From the IMG/VR virus record IMGVR_UViG_3300032331_001209, positions 1-57,200 of that record: a DNA stretch of 57,200 nucleotides; one strand, given 5' to 3'. This document shows, in pieces, positions 32,882 through 39,406 of the stretch. Origin of the DNA: a virus. The translations under genes were made by a program, and so were the position numbers. The notes below the pieces were generated by a model. The model saw only the letters and a program-made list of their open reading frames with translations, was not told the DNA's origin and did not search any database. Positions within the stretch are counted from its first letter, which is position 1; every line of letters begins with the position of its first letter.

Positions 32882-33982
32882 TCAGGGGGTGTGCCCGCCC
32901 GCGACACACGCGGCGGCGAGGCGGTCGAGGGCTTCGTGGACGCTCATCTGGGTGCTGCCGCCCCAATCCGACGAGTTGTCCGGGTAGTAGGTGGTGAAGC
33001 TCTGGTACTGGTCCCACTCCCACACATCTTGGTTCTCACGGACGTAGGTGCCGGGGGCCGGGAACGTGGCGAGGTAGCCGGGGCCGAAGAACGTGTCGTT
33101 GCCGATCCAGCAGGGCGACCCGTCCGTCTGCACGACGGCGCTGCCAAACACGAAGAAGGCGTACCAGCGGATCGACGTGCCGTTCTTCAGACGCAGGTAC
33201 AGGGTGGCGTTCGCGTAAACCGCGAAGCTACCAAACTCGTAGTTGCCGAAGCGGAAGTCACAGTTGTCGAGCGTGAAGGTCGTGTCCGTGCCCTCGTAGG
33301 TGCGGCACTGGAACACCGACGTGTCGAGGACCACGTCCTGCTCGTCGCTAATCGGGTCACCGGGCGCGGCGTTCCCGTCCCAGCCCAGATTGCGAATCGT
33401 GAGGGTCGAAGTCTCGGCGGACACCGAGTCGATCTCGAACGCGCCCGCGTTGTCGATGATGACGAGCACGCCCGCGACGAAGCCGTTGACGAAGTTGTCC
33501 ACGGTCACGGTGGCGGTATCGCCCACGTTGGGCATCGTGAAGGCGGACGTTGTGTACGTCGCCGTCCCGCTTCCTTGCCCGCGGAAGAAAATGTTCTTGA
33601 GGCCCGCGCACCCGTAGATGTGGCACGGCCACTCGTAGCCGCCGTCCGCTTCAAGGTACTGGAGGTACTGGTAGGGGCGGAAGCTGTAGTCGTAGTCGTC
33701 CCACCCGTAGGACACGCCCACGATGGTGGTGTTGTTGAGGTGCCACTCACCCGGTGGGAGGTAGATGTCTTCCTGCGACGGGTTGAAGATGTAGATGCTG
33801 GTCTCGGGTGCGGAGCTCGATTGCACCGCCGCCACGGCCTCGCCCCACGTCGCCACCGCCCCGGTGGGGAGGGGATCGCTGAAGGGAGCCCACACGATGG
33901 TGGGGACAGAGCGGTTCGGGGCCGCGCCGACTTGGTTGAGCGCCGTCTGTTCGGTCGCTCCGACTGCTGCGAAGATGGGCAT
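32882..33982 (-). CDS. Putative tail spike / beta-helix virion protein (366 aa)
   Basis: The sequence is rich in aromatic residues, Asn and short beta strands (SIYIFNPSQEDIYLPPGEWH, FVAGVLVIIDNAGAFEIDSV, TLYLRLKNGTSIRWYAFFVF), as in right-handed beta-helix spikes. One stretch, AFTMPNVGDTATVTVDNFV then LGWDGNAAPGDPI, is a small module common in phage tail proteins. The start ATG 33982 has AGGAGAA upstream. No catalytic residues of a lyase or hydrolase can be assigned. Its N-terminus resembles the 24-residue frame at 31469. Confidence 0.68.
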   Translation of the reverse strand: MPIFAAVGATEQTALNQVGAAPNRSVPTIVWAPFSDPLPTGAVATWGEAVAAVQSSSAPETSIYIFNPSQEDIYLPPGEWHLNNTTIVGVSYGWDDYDYSFRPYQYLQYLEADGGYEWPCHIYGCAGLKNIFFRGQGSGTATYTTSAFTMPNVGDTATVTVDNFVNGFVAGVLVIIDNAGAFEIDSVSAETSTLTIRNLGWDGNAAPGDPISDEQDVVLDTSVFQCRTYEGTDTTFTLDNCDFRFGNYEFGSFAVYANATLYLRLKNGTSIRWYAFFVFGSAVVQTDGSPCWIGNDTFFGPGYLATFPAPGTYVRENQDVWEWDQYQSFTTYYPDNSSDWGGSTQMSVHEALDRLAAACVAGGHTP

Positions 33983-34104
33983 GAAGTTCTCCTGCGGTTG
34001 TCTGGCGACCTAACGCCGAGGTTGAAAGCTAACGCTTGGCCGGGGCACAACCCCGGACAGGGCCGACCTACCTAGCTAGAGACGCCGCTATAGGCGGGAA
34101 ACCG
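33983..34104 (-). promoter_or_regulatory. Long 5' leader of the spike gene with promoter motif and hairpin
   Basis: This 122-base gap carries a late-type element at 34087-34104 (minus strand GCGGTTTCCCGCCTATAGC), then about 80 bases containing a 6-bp GC hairpin (CCGGGG...CCCCGG at 34040-34056) and finally AGGAGAA before the ATG at 33982. The leader is longer than those of other late genes, so the hairpin may protect the message or tune translation. Confidence 0.5.
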
Positions 34105-35802
34105 CTAGTCCCCGTCGTCCTTGAACGTCGGCGTGTTCACGGGCTTCTTGCCCTTGGGGGCTTTCTCCTGCACCTTCATCTTCTCGCGGGCCTTGTCGGC
34201 GCGCTCCTTCTTGTCCATGTCGTGAGCCTTTGGCCGCGCCATGCACTTGAAGGGGGTCTTGCCGCCCCGGGTGAGGTCTTTCCATTCGGGGTCATCCGTG
34301 AGCGCCCCGCACGGGCCGAGGATGTCACCGGGCTGGTAGGTCTTCTTGGTGCCGTCCTCGCGGGTGATCGTGCGCTTCACGGGTGAGATCGCCACCCAAT
34401 CTCCCCACTGCGCCTCACCCGGTGCCTTGGACGCGCCCTGACCGTGGCCGCTGAACCACTCGTCTAGGCCCCCGTGCCCCACGTCTTTCTTGGCCTTGCC
34501 CTTGGCGGACAGGTAGAGGGAGGCCACGCGCACGGCACTCGCGAAACGGCCCCGGTCCTTCTTGGCGAGGAACGCCTTGAACCGCTCGATCTGATCGCGA
34601 GTCATGTCCCGGCCTAGAACGAAGTGCGCGAACACCTCCGCGAAGTCCTCCTCCGTGGTCGTACCCCCGTACTCCGACACGGCGGCGACTTCTTTGTAGA
34701 AGCTGTCGAATCGGGCGCGGTCCCCCGCATCCATGAACTTGAAGTAGTAGCGATGACCTAGCTCGTGGATGAGGAGCTCCACCATGAAAGGCTTGGGCTC
34801 CAAGTACACCACGACGTGGTCGGGACCGATCATGTAGTGAGCGCCAACGCCAAAGTGTTTGCCCAGCGGATTCTCCCCGCCGCACTTCGGGCATCCGACG
34901 AAGATCGGGCCGTACCAGAGGTCACCAAAGCCCTTCTGGTCGAGCAGCGCCTTGGCCTTCTGGAAGTAGGGGATGTAGTCGGACAGACCCCGGGGGTCAC
35001 CGGGATCGGGACGGTTGATGAGGTGTCGGTCAGGCTCGCCGTCGTACACGAGCTTGACCTTCCCGATGGTGTACTCCAGCAGGATCTCTTCGCTCTCAAA
35101 GGGCTGGTCGTCCGCGTACTTGCCCAGAAACGCCGTGATCGCCCGCAGGAGCTTGCCCGACAGGGTGTCCTCGACCTTGGCGAGCGTTTCCTTCGCTACG
35201 TCCTCGTAGCCCTTCAGCGCCGCGCCGAATGGGTCGGCGGGATTGACCCGCTCGTAGAAGCCCAGCACGGACCACTGTGGACCTAGCCGCGCGTCCATGT
35301 CGTAGGTCCGCGTGCCCGGTGTCATCGCGTCCAGTGTGTGCTGGAACTTCGACAGGTCGTCGTCGAGGAGTTCTCGCGCGGCCTTGAGCTCGTCGCGGAC
35401 CTTGACCTTCAGTCTCTCGATGATGCTGCCTTCGTACCCCTCACCGCGAGGCAGGAGCCCCTTCGTGAAGAACAGGTACTCCCAGAAACGATTGAGGTCT
35501 TTGTCGCGCAGGGTCTTGAAATGCGCGATGAGGTCTGCCAGCGAGGCGTAGCGGGGCTTGGGCGCGAAGGTCTTCTTGACCCATGCCCGTAGCCCCTTCA
35601 CCAGTGCGGGGTCGATCTGGGTGGTATTCCCGGCTGTCTTCTCCCACCCGCCGCCTTCGTCCTTGTAGAGGGCGAGGGCGTGCCCGACCGCGTAGGCAGA
35701 CGGCCACTTGGTGTAGCGAGACTTCGCTACATCTTGGCACTTCTCCCAGAGCTTGGGATTCGTGGGCTCGTTGTCGCCGTCTGCTAGGCGGGGGTTCATC
35801 AC
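34105..35802 (-). CDS. HELGH zinc metalloprotease-like protein with DUF6321-type C-terminus (565 aa)
   Basis: Residues 14-50 (NPKLWEKCQDVAKSRYTKWP, AYAVGHALALYK) are a small helical module frequent in large-phage proteins. WEKTAGN follows at 53-59. Residues 305-400 contain CPKCGGEN and the zincin site LLIHELGHRYYF (HELGH 346-350), with a likely third ligand in TTTEEDFAEVFAHF (E384 or E385). AVRVASLYLSAKG (423-435) precedes a C-terminal domain with GGLDEWFSGHG, QWGDWVAISPVKRTI and CGALTDDPEWK, which I place in DUF6321. A basic lysine-rich tail ends the protein. Candidate roles are virion protein maturation or attack on host proteins. The start is GTG 35802 or ATG 35799. Confidence 0.75.
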   Translation of the reverse strand: MMNPRLADGDNEPTNPKLWEKCQDVAKSRYTKWPSAYAVGHALALYKDEGGGWEKTAGNTTQIDPALVKGLRAWVKKTFAPKPRYASLADLIAHFKTLRDKDLNRFWEYLFFTKGLLPRGEGYEGSIIERLKVKVRDELKAARELLDDDLSKFQHTLDAMTPGTRTYDMDARLGPQWSVLGFYERVNPADPFGAALKGYEDVAKETLAKVEDTLSGKLLRAITAFLGKYADDQPFESEEILLEYTIGKVKLVYDGEPDRHLINRPDPGDPRGLSDYIPYFQKAKALLDQKGFGDLWYGPIFVGCPKCGGENPLGKHFGVGAHYMIGPDHVVVYLEPKPFMVELLIHELGHRYYFKFMDAGDRARFDSFYKEVAAVSEYGGTTTEEDFAEVFAHFVLGRDMTRDQIERFKAFLAKKDRGRFASAVRVASLYLSAKGKAKKDVGHGGLDEWFSGHGQGASKAPGEAQWGDWVAISPVKRTITREDGTKKTYQPGDILGPCGALTDDPEWKDLTRGGKTPFKCMARPKAHDMDKKERADKAREKMKVQEKAPKGKKPVNTPTFKDDGD

Positions 35803-35817
35803 CCCGTGCGGGGTGAT
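35798..35817 (-). promoter_or_regulatory. Perfect hairpin covering the start of the metalloprotease gene
   Basis: ATCACCCC-GCAC-GGGGTGAT forms an 8-bp stem with a 4-base loop. Its right arm contains the GGGG and the GTG/ATG start codons, so folding would hide the ribosome site. The CTATC of the promoter motif overlaps the left arm. Confidence 0.6.
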
Positions 35818-35831
35818 AGATGGTCTAGTTG
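35813..35831 (-). promoter_or_regulatory. Late-type promoter motif (CTA-N6-CTATC)
   Basis: The minus strand contains AACTAGACCATCTATCACC, spanning the last codons of the upstream gene (stop at 35825) and preceding the metalloprotease start. Confidence 0.55.
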
Positions 35832-36382
35832 ACCTTGGCGTCGCGCTCGGCTCGGACGTTGGCCTCGCCCTCGCGGACGATCTTGATGAGCTTCCGCTGC
35901 TCCGCGTCGAGCTTCATGTTCCCGGTGAGGGTGAGGGCCCCGGTGTCCTTGTCGAACGCCCGGGAGGTCAGCCCCACGGCCCCCGGCATGAACGCCTTGA
36001 TGAGCTTGGGGTCCATCGCCCGGATGCCGATGTGCCACACCATGTCGATGCGGGTGCCGCTGCCCACGAGGATGGGCTTCCCGTCGTACTCACACGGCTG
36101 CTTCTCGCGGTACAGGGACAGGCCCGCTCCCGTGAGAAGTTCCAGATCGAAGTGATGGACCGGGATGGGGGTCTCGGGGCGGTCGAACTGGAGCGTGAGC
36201 GGGATGACCACTTGGAGGTCTCCCAGCATCACCTTGGGGTTGGGCACGATGCCCCAGCCGTGGACTCGTACCTGTAGGTCGCCCGACTCGATCAGTCGGT
36301 TCACGAACTCCTGCTCCGTCTCGCTCATCGGGACGTACAGGCCGTTGGGGTTCTTGCCGCCGAAAGGGTTTCGCTCGTTCAT
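35825..36382 (-). CDS. Hypothetical protein (185 aa)
   Basis: The start ATG 36382 overlaps the previous stop (ATGA). It reads MNERNPFGGKNPNGLYVPMS, ETEQEFVNRLIESGDLQVRV, PKVMLGDLQVVIPLTLQFDR and ends with a charged helix (LDAEQRKLIKIVREGEANVR). No family is recognised. It is the last gene of the replication-side operon before the late-type promoter of the metalloprotease. Confidence 0.65.
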   Translation of the reverse strand: MNERNPFGGKNPNGLYVPMSETEQEFVNRLIESGDLQVRVHGWGIVPNPKVMLGDLQVVIPLTLQFDRPETPIPVHHFDLELLTGAGLSLYREKQPCEYDGKPILVGSGTRIDMVWHIGIRAMDPKLIKAFMPGAVGLTSRAFDKDTGALTLTGNMKLDAEQRKLIKIVREGEANVRAERDAKVN

Positions 36383-36789
36383 GTCAGCACCGCCACATAA
36401 CAGGCCCTCGGGCTCTTGCCGGGGGTCGGGTTCTCCGTCGTGTAGAAGTCTACCTTGGCACCCACGGCGGGCACCACGCCACCGAGCACTTCGGACTTGT
36501 GCAGGTAGCACTGGCCCCCGTCGGCGGTCTGGATGAACCCGTAGCCCTTCACCGGGTCGTAGCTCTTGACCGAGCCGGAACGATGCGCCGGGACCACCAA
36601 GCGGATGACCCCATCGGCACGGGTGCCCTCGCCCAGCGTGTACTCGACGCGCTCGCCCGTGATCGGAGGCGGTCCGTCGCCCCCGTCGAACACGGACAGG
36701 TGGAAGAACACCTCGGAGCCATCCCCGCCATCGGGGAGGATGAAACCGAAACGCTTGTCCGTGATGTATCGACGAATGACCCCGTTCAC
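36379..36789 (-). CDS. Protein of two tandem cold-shock domains
   Basis: This 136-residue protein from GTG 36789 overlaps the preceding stop (GTGA). Domain 1, residues 1-65, has NGVIRRYITDKRFGFILPDG and SEVFFHLSVF, the RNP1 (RFGFI) and RNP2 (VFFHLS) strands of cold-shock proteins. Domain 2, residues 71-136, repeats GSVKSYDPVKGYGFIQTADG, QCYLHKSEV and VGAKVDFYT. In domain 2 one RNP2 aromatic is replaced (CYLHKS). Such proteins bind single-stranded RNA or DNA and melt secondary structure. Two fused copies are unusual in a phage and would bind a longer stretch, fitting a role in phage mRNA or replication intermediates. Confidence 0.85.
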   Translation of the reverse strand: MNGVIRRYITDKRFGFILPDGGDGSEVFFHLSVFDGGDGPPPITGERVEYTLGEGTRADGVIRLVVPAHRSGSVKSYDPVKGYGFIQTADGGQCYLHKSEVLGGVVPAVGAKVDFYTTENPTPGKSPRACYVAVLT

Positions 36790-37142
36790 AGCAGTCCTCC
36801 TAGAGCGTCCTTCAACAGAGCCTCGCCCACGGCCTTGATCGCCATGAGCACCTCGTGGAGGAAGTCCCGGGACCGCTCCAACTGGTCAGCTTCAGAGTTC
36901 TGCATCGCGGCGAGGAGGTCACTGGCCTCCCGCAGCGTGAGGTCCGCCCCGTTCATCCTCGCAGTCACCCGGTCCGGGTGGTCATGCAGATCCGCGAGCA
37001 GCCCCTCAAGGTAGGACACGCCCGCCGTCCCCAAGCGTGACGAGAGGGACAGGGACAGGTCCACGATGGCCTTCTGCCACGGCTCCTTGGAAGCCTCCCG
37101 CAGCGCCGCCACCTTGGCGAAAGCGCGATCACTCTCCTTCAT
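36786..37142 (-). CDS. Helical hypothetical protein (118 aa)
   Basis: It starts at ATG 37142, overlapping the previous stop (ATGA), and reads MKESDRAFAKVAALREASKE, PWQKAIVDLSLSLSSRLG, then LTLREASDLLAAMQNSEAD and SRDFLHEVLMAIKAVGEALL. It is predicted to be almost all alpha-helical. No family is known. It lies between a lipoprotein gene and the cold-shock protein in one operon. Confidence 0.65.
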   Translation of the reverse strand: MKESDRAFAKVAALREASKEPWQKAIVDLSLSLSSRLGTAGVSYLEGLLADLHDHPDRVTARMNGADLTLREASDLLAAMQNSEADQLERSRDFLHEVLMAIKAVGEALLKDALGGLL

Positions 37143-37501
37143 GGGACCGGGGGGAGCGTGCAGGACAGGGGAGGGACTCCCGGGGTCGGACCCGGGCGCG
37201 TGCCCTCGATCCGGGCGTTGAACCGGGACATTTGGCGATGCCATGCCCATCGGGACGTATAGACGGCCCACCACTCCGCGTAGTTCCGGCACGTCGGGTC
37301 CGAGAGGTCGCCGCTGGCGTACCACGCCCCGTTGGCGCAGGTGCATTGTCGAACGAGGTACTCGCGGACGGCAGGTGCGCCCCCACGGACCAGACGCTCC
37401 GTGAACGCCATCTCTGACAGGTATACATCCCGGTCTCGGATCACCAAGCCCCGGCACCCAAGAAGCCACAGGGAGAGAACGGCTACCGCCCTCCTCACCA
37501 T
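37139..37501 (-). CDS. Putative phage lipoprotein (120 aa)
   Basis: The N-terminus MVRRAVAVLSLWLLGCRG is a short signal peptide ending in a lipobox (LLGC), so C16 would be lipid-modified and the protein anchored to a membrane. The mature part has several Cys (QCTCANG, DPTCRNY), a Trp-rich stretch (YAEWWAVYTSRWAWHRQ) and a proline-rich end (PGPTPGVPPLSCTLPPVP). Phage lipoproteins act as o-spanins (Rz1) or in superinfection exclusion. The proline-rich tail fits Rz1, but no i-spanin partner is seen next to it. It overlaps both neighbours. Confidence 0.7.
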   Translation of the reverse strand: MVRRAVAVLSLWLLGCRGLVIRDRDVYLSEMAFTERLVRGGAPAVREYLVRQCTCANGAWYASGDLSDPTCRNYAEWWAVYTSRWAWHRQMSRFNARIEGTRPGPTPGVPPLSCTLPPVP

Positions 37502-37818
37502 TGCTTCTTCCTACGGTTGTTCGGGTCATGCACCCCCGGCACGTTCTGCGACCGCATGAAGCGGTCATCGACCTCTTGGTCGTTGAACGGGAACGGCTGG
37601 AGCGTGAGCGGGTTCCGGGCGACGAGGCAGTTCAACCGCGCCTGCTCCGCAGGGAGCATCGTCGGCACGATCTTCTCAAAATCTTCCTTCGCGACGGGGA
37701 TGCTGATGAGGAGATCGACGATGACGTGATCGGGCAACACCGCCGGGTTGCACGAGTCACCCGGAATCCCCGCGAGGTTGTTGCGCCCTTGATTGTCGAA
37801 CCACCAGTTGCCTGCCAT
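37495..37818 (-). CDS. Hypothetical protein (107 aa)
   Basis: ATG 37818 is followed by AGNWWFDNQGRNNLAGIPGD, then VIVDLLISIPVAKEDFEKIV and PTMLPAEQARLNCLVARN, with a basic end (DPNNRRKKQW). No family was recognised. Upstream on the minus strand is GGTAACGTAGGGT, a weaker version of the GGGCGTAACGT element, shared with the divergent gene at 37849. It is the first gene of the string running down to 35825. Confidence 0.65.
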   Translation of the reverse strand: MAGNWWFDNQGRNNLAGIPGDSCNPAVLPDHVIVDLLISIPVAKEDFEKIVPTMLPAEQARLNCLVARNPLTLQPFPFNDQEVDDRFMRSQNVPGVHDPNNRRKKQW

Positions 37819-37819
37819 A

Positions 37820-37840
37820 CCCTACGTTACCTATCGGCGT
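37820..37840 (+). promoter_or_regulatory. Divergent promoter region with CTATC on plus and TAACGT on minus
   Basis: The 30-base gap between the starts at 37818 (minus) and 37849 (plus) contains CCTACGTTACCTATCGGCG. Read forward it offers CTATC as in the late-type motif; read in reverse it offers GGTAACGTAGGG as in the replication-type motif. Both assignments are tentative. Confidence 0.4.
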
Positions 37841-37848
37841 TCTAGGGC

Positions 37849-38076
37849 ATGGACGACGAACTCCCAGAGGTCGAGAGCCTTGAGCTCCAAGAAGGGGACG
37901 TGTCGGTGGTGATCCGGGCCGACGGAGAGATCGAGTTCTTGACGGCCTACGACGACGAAAATAGCGCCGAGCACGCCACGGCACTCAAGATCATCCACTT
38001 CCTCGCCTTCGCACTGGAGAGCGAGGAGTGCAGGGCCTTGTTTGAGAAGTCTCTCGACAAGCTCGCCCTCAACTGA
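37849..38076 (+). CDS. Small acidic protein (75 aa)
   Basis: It reads MDDELPEVESLELQEGDVSV, VIRADGEIEFLTAYDDENSA and ends with helices (ALKIIHFLAFALESEEC, RALFEKSLDKLALN). Strongly acidic, small and single on the plus strand, it could be a DNA-mimic or host-takeover protein, but no family supports that. It converges with the gene at 38069 and overlaps it by eight bases. Confidence 0.65.
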   Translation: MDDELPEVESLELQEGDVSVVIRADGEIEFLTAYDDENSAEHATALKIIHFLAFALESEECRALFEKSLDKLALN

Positions 38077-38386
38077 TCTCCGTGTAGACGGCGTTCGCCT
38101 TGAGCGACCACGCCCGCAGTGACGCTTCCTCGGCGCGGGTCGCACTCCCCCAGCCCGACAGGTACAGGCTGAACTCCTCGGTCACCGTGTCGGGCGACGC
38201 GGACGGGGTGAGCACCGTGACGAGGTGCCCGTTGGGCATCCTCGCCGTGCGCCCAGCGTTCTGCTCGTACAGCCCCGCCAGTACCTTGAGCGTGAGGGGA
38301 TACTCGGCCTCGGGGACGAGGAGCACCGCACGGCAGTTCCGCTCGCGGGCTTGTCGGAGAATGGTCAGCACGGACTGGATCATCAC
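38069..38386 (-). CDS. Hypothetical protein (105 aa)
   Basis: It starts at GTG 38386 or ATG 38383, overlapping the previous stop. MIQSVLTILRQARERNCRAV, LLVPEAEYPLTLKVLAGLYE, and TEEFSLYLSGWGSATRAEE suggest a compact alpha/beta fold. It is the last gene of the string starting with DNA polymerase. Function unknown. Confidence 0.6.
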   Translation of the reverse strand: MMIQSVLTILRQARERNCRAVLLVPEAEYPLTLKVLAGLYEQNAGRTARMPNGHLVTVLTPSASPDTVTEEFSLYLSGWGSATRAEEASLRAWSLKANAVYTEIS

Positions 38387-39036
38387 TCACCCATCTTGAT
38401 CTTGGCCCCTCGGGCCACGACGTTGACCTTGGGCTTGGGTGCCCAAGGGTCTTCCGGCGCACGAGACGCCCCCGGCGACGGGACCGTCCCGCCACCGAGC
38501 ATCACTCCCTCCTCGGGGAAGTCCGTGTTGACCGCAGGCATCACGGGAGCCTTCACCGGGGCCTTCGGGGCAACCGGGGGAGGAGGGGCCTCGACCGTGG
38601 GAAGTTCTTGCTTCACCACGGGCTCCTCCACCTCGACGGAGACGGAGGTCGGTACGGGAGGCTTACGCCCGCGCGCCTCGGCCAGCCGGGAGACGGCTTC
38701 CTCGACCACCTGTGCCTTGGCCGTCTCCGGGTCTGGTTCCGCGAGGTGAACCCCCGGCCCCGCCCACGGGTCGGCCCGCCGCGCGAGAGAGAGGGCCGCA
38801 GCCACCTCCACGAAGTTCATCGCCCGGATCGGATCGAACCGGGTGTCCTCGGGACGGGCGAGACGAGGGTTGATGAGAAGTCGATCTACCTGTGTGCGGA
38901 CCCGCTCGTCGAACGTGGCGCTCGCCCACCCGGCGTTGACGCACTCTTGGTTGCGGCACCGCTGGCAGAAAATCCCCTTGAACTCGGCAGGGGGGATCTT
39001 CTGGTCGTTGCACCCGTCGAACAGGTCACGCTTCAT
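38383..39036 (-). CDS. Cys-cluster and proline-rich hypothetical protein (217 aa)
   Basis: The N-terminal 60 residues (RDLFDGCNDQKIPPAEFKGI, FCQRCRNQECVNAGW) hold four Cys likely to bind one metal, followed by FDERVRTQVDRLLINPRLA. Residues 115-200 are a Pro/Val/Glu-rich linker (VEEPVVKQELPTVEAPPPPV). The C-terminus is basic. The FCQRC.N.EC pattern recurs in my memory of large-phage hypothetical proteins, with no known function. It overlaps the genes on both sides. Confidence 0.65.
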   Translation of the reverse strand: MKRDLFDGCNDQKIPPAEFKGIFCQRCRNQECVNAGWASATFDERVRTQVDRLLINPRLARPEDTRFDPIRAMNFVEVAAALSLARRADPWAGPGVHLAEPDPETAKAQVVEEAVSRLAEARGRKPPVPTSVSVEVEEPVVKQELPTVEAPPPPVAPKAPVKAPVMPAVNTDFPEEGVMLGGGTVPSPGASRAPEDPWAPKPKVNVVARGAKIKMGE

Positions 39037-39406
39037 CGCCCACTCCCAGTTGCAGGGAGGTTCGGTAGAGCTCTCGCAGCCGTGTCACCTCGGCCTTGAG
39101 GGCCTCGACCTTCTGGGCAGCGGTCTCCCCGTCCTTCTCGGTGAGCTCATCCTTCGCCGCCTGCATCGCGTGGTGGAGCTCCACCAGCATCGTCGCCACG
39201 TCCCACGGGAGCGTCGGCAGACGACCCACCCGCGTGAGCTCGTCCAGCACGAAACACATCCGCAGGGTGTCGTCCGCCACGGCAGAGCACACCTCCACCA
39301 AGTTCTGCACCCGCCGCTCGACCTCGGTGAGGCGGCTCTCCAGCCCCCCCACGCCCGTCTCCACGGCATCCATGCGAGTCTCCAGCTTCGTGATTCGGAC
39401 CGTCAT
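39026..39406 (-). CDS. Coiled-coil protein (126 aa)
   Basis: MTVRITKLETRMDAVETGVG, GLESRLTEVERRVQNLVEVC and later AAQKVEALKAEVTRLRELYR give two heptad regions, so a dimeric or hairpin coiled coil is expected. The ATG at 39406 overlaps the stop of the polymerase gene (ATGA), suggesting coordinated synthesis. It may bind the polymerase, but nothing in the sequence proves that. Confidence 0.68.
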   Translation of the reverse strand: MTVRITKLETRMDAVETGVGGLESRLTEVERRVQNLVEVCSAVADDTLRMCFVLDELTRVGRLPTLPWDVATMLVELHHAMQAAKDELTEKDGETAAQKVEALKAEVTRLRELYRTSLQLGVGDEA

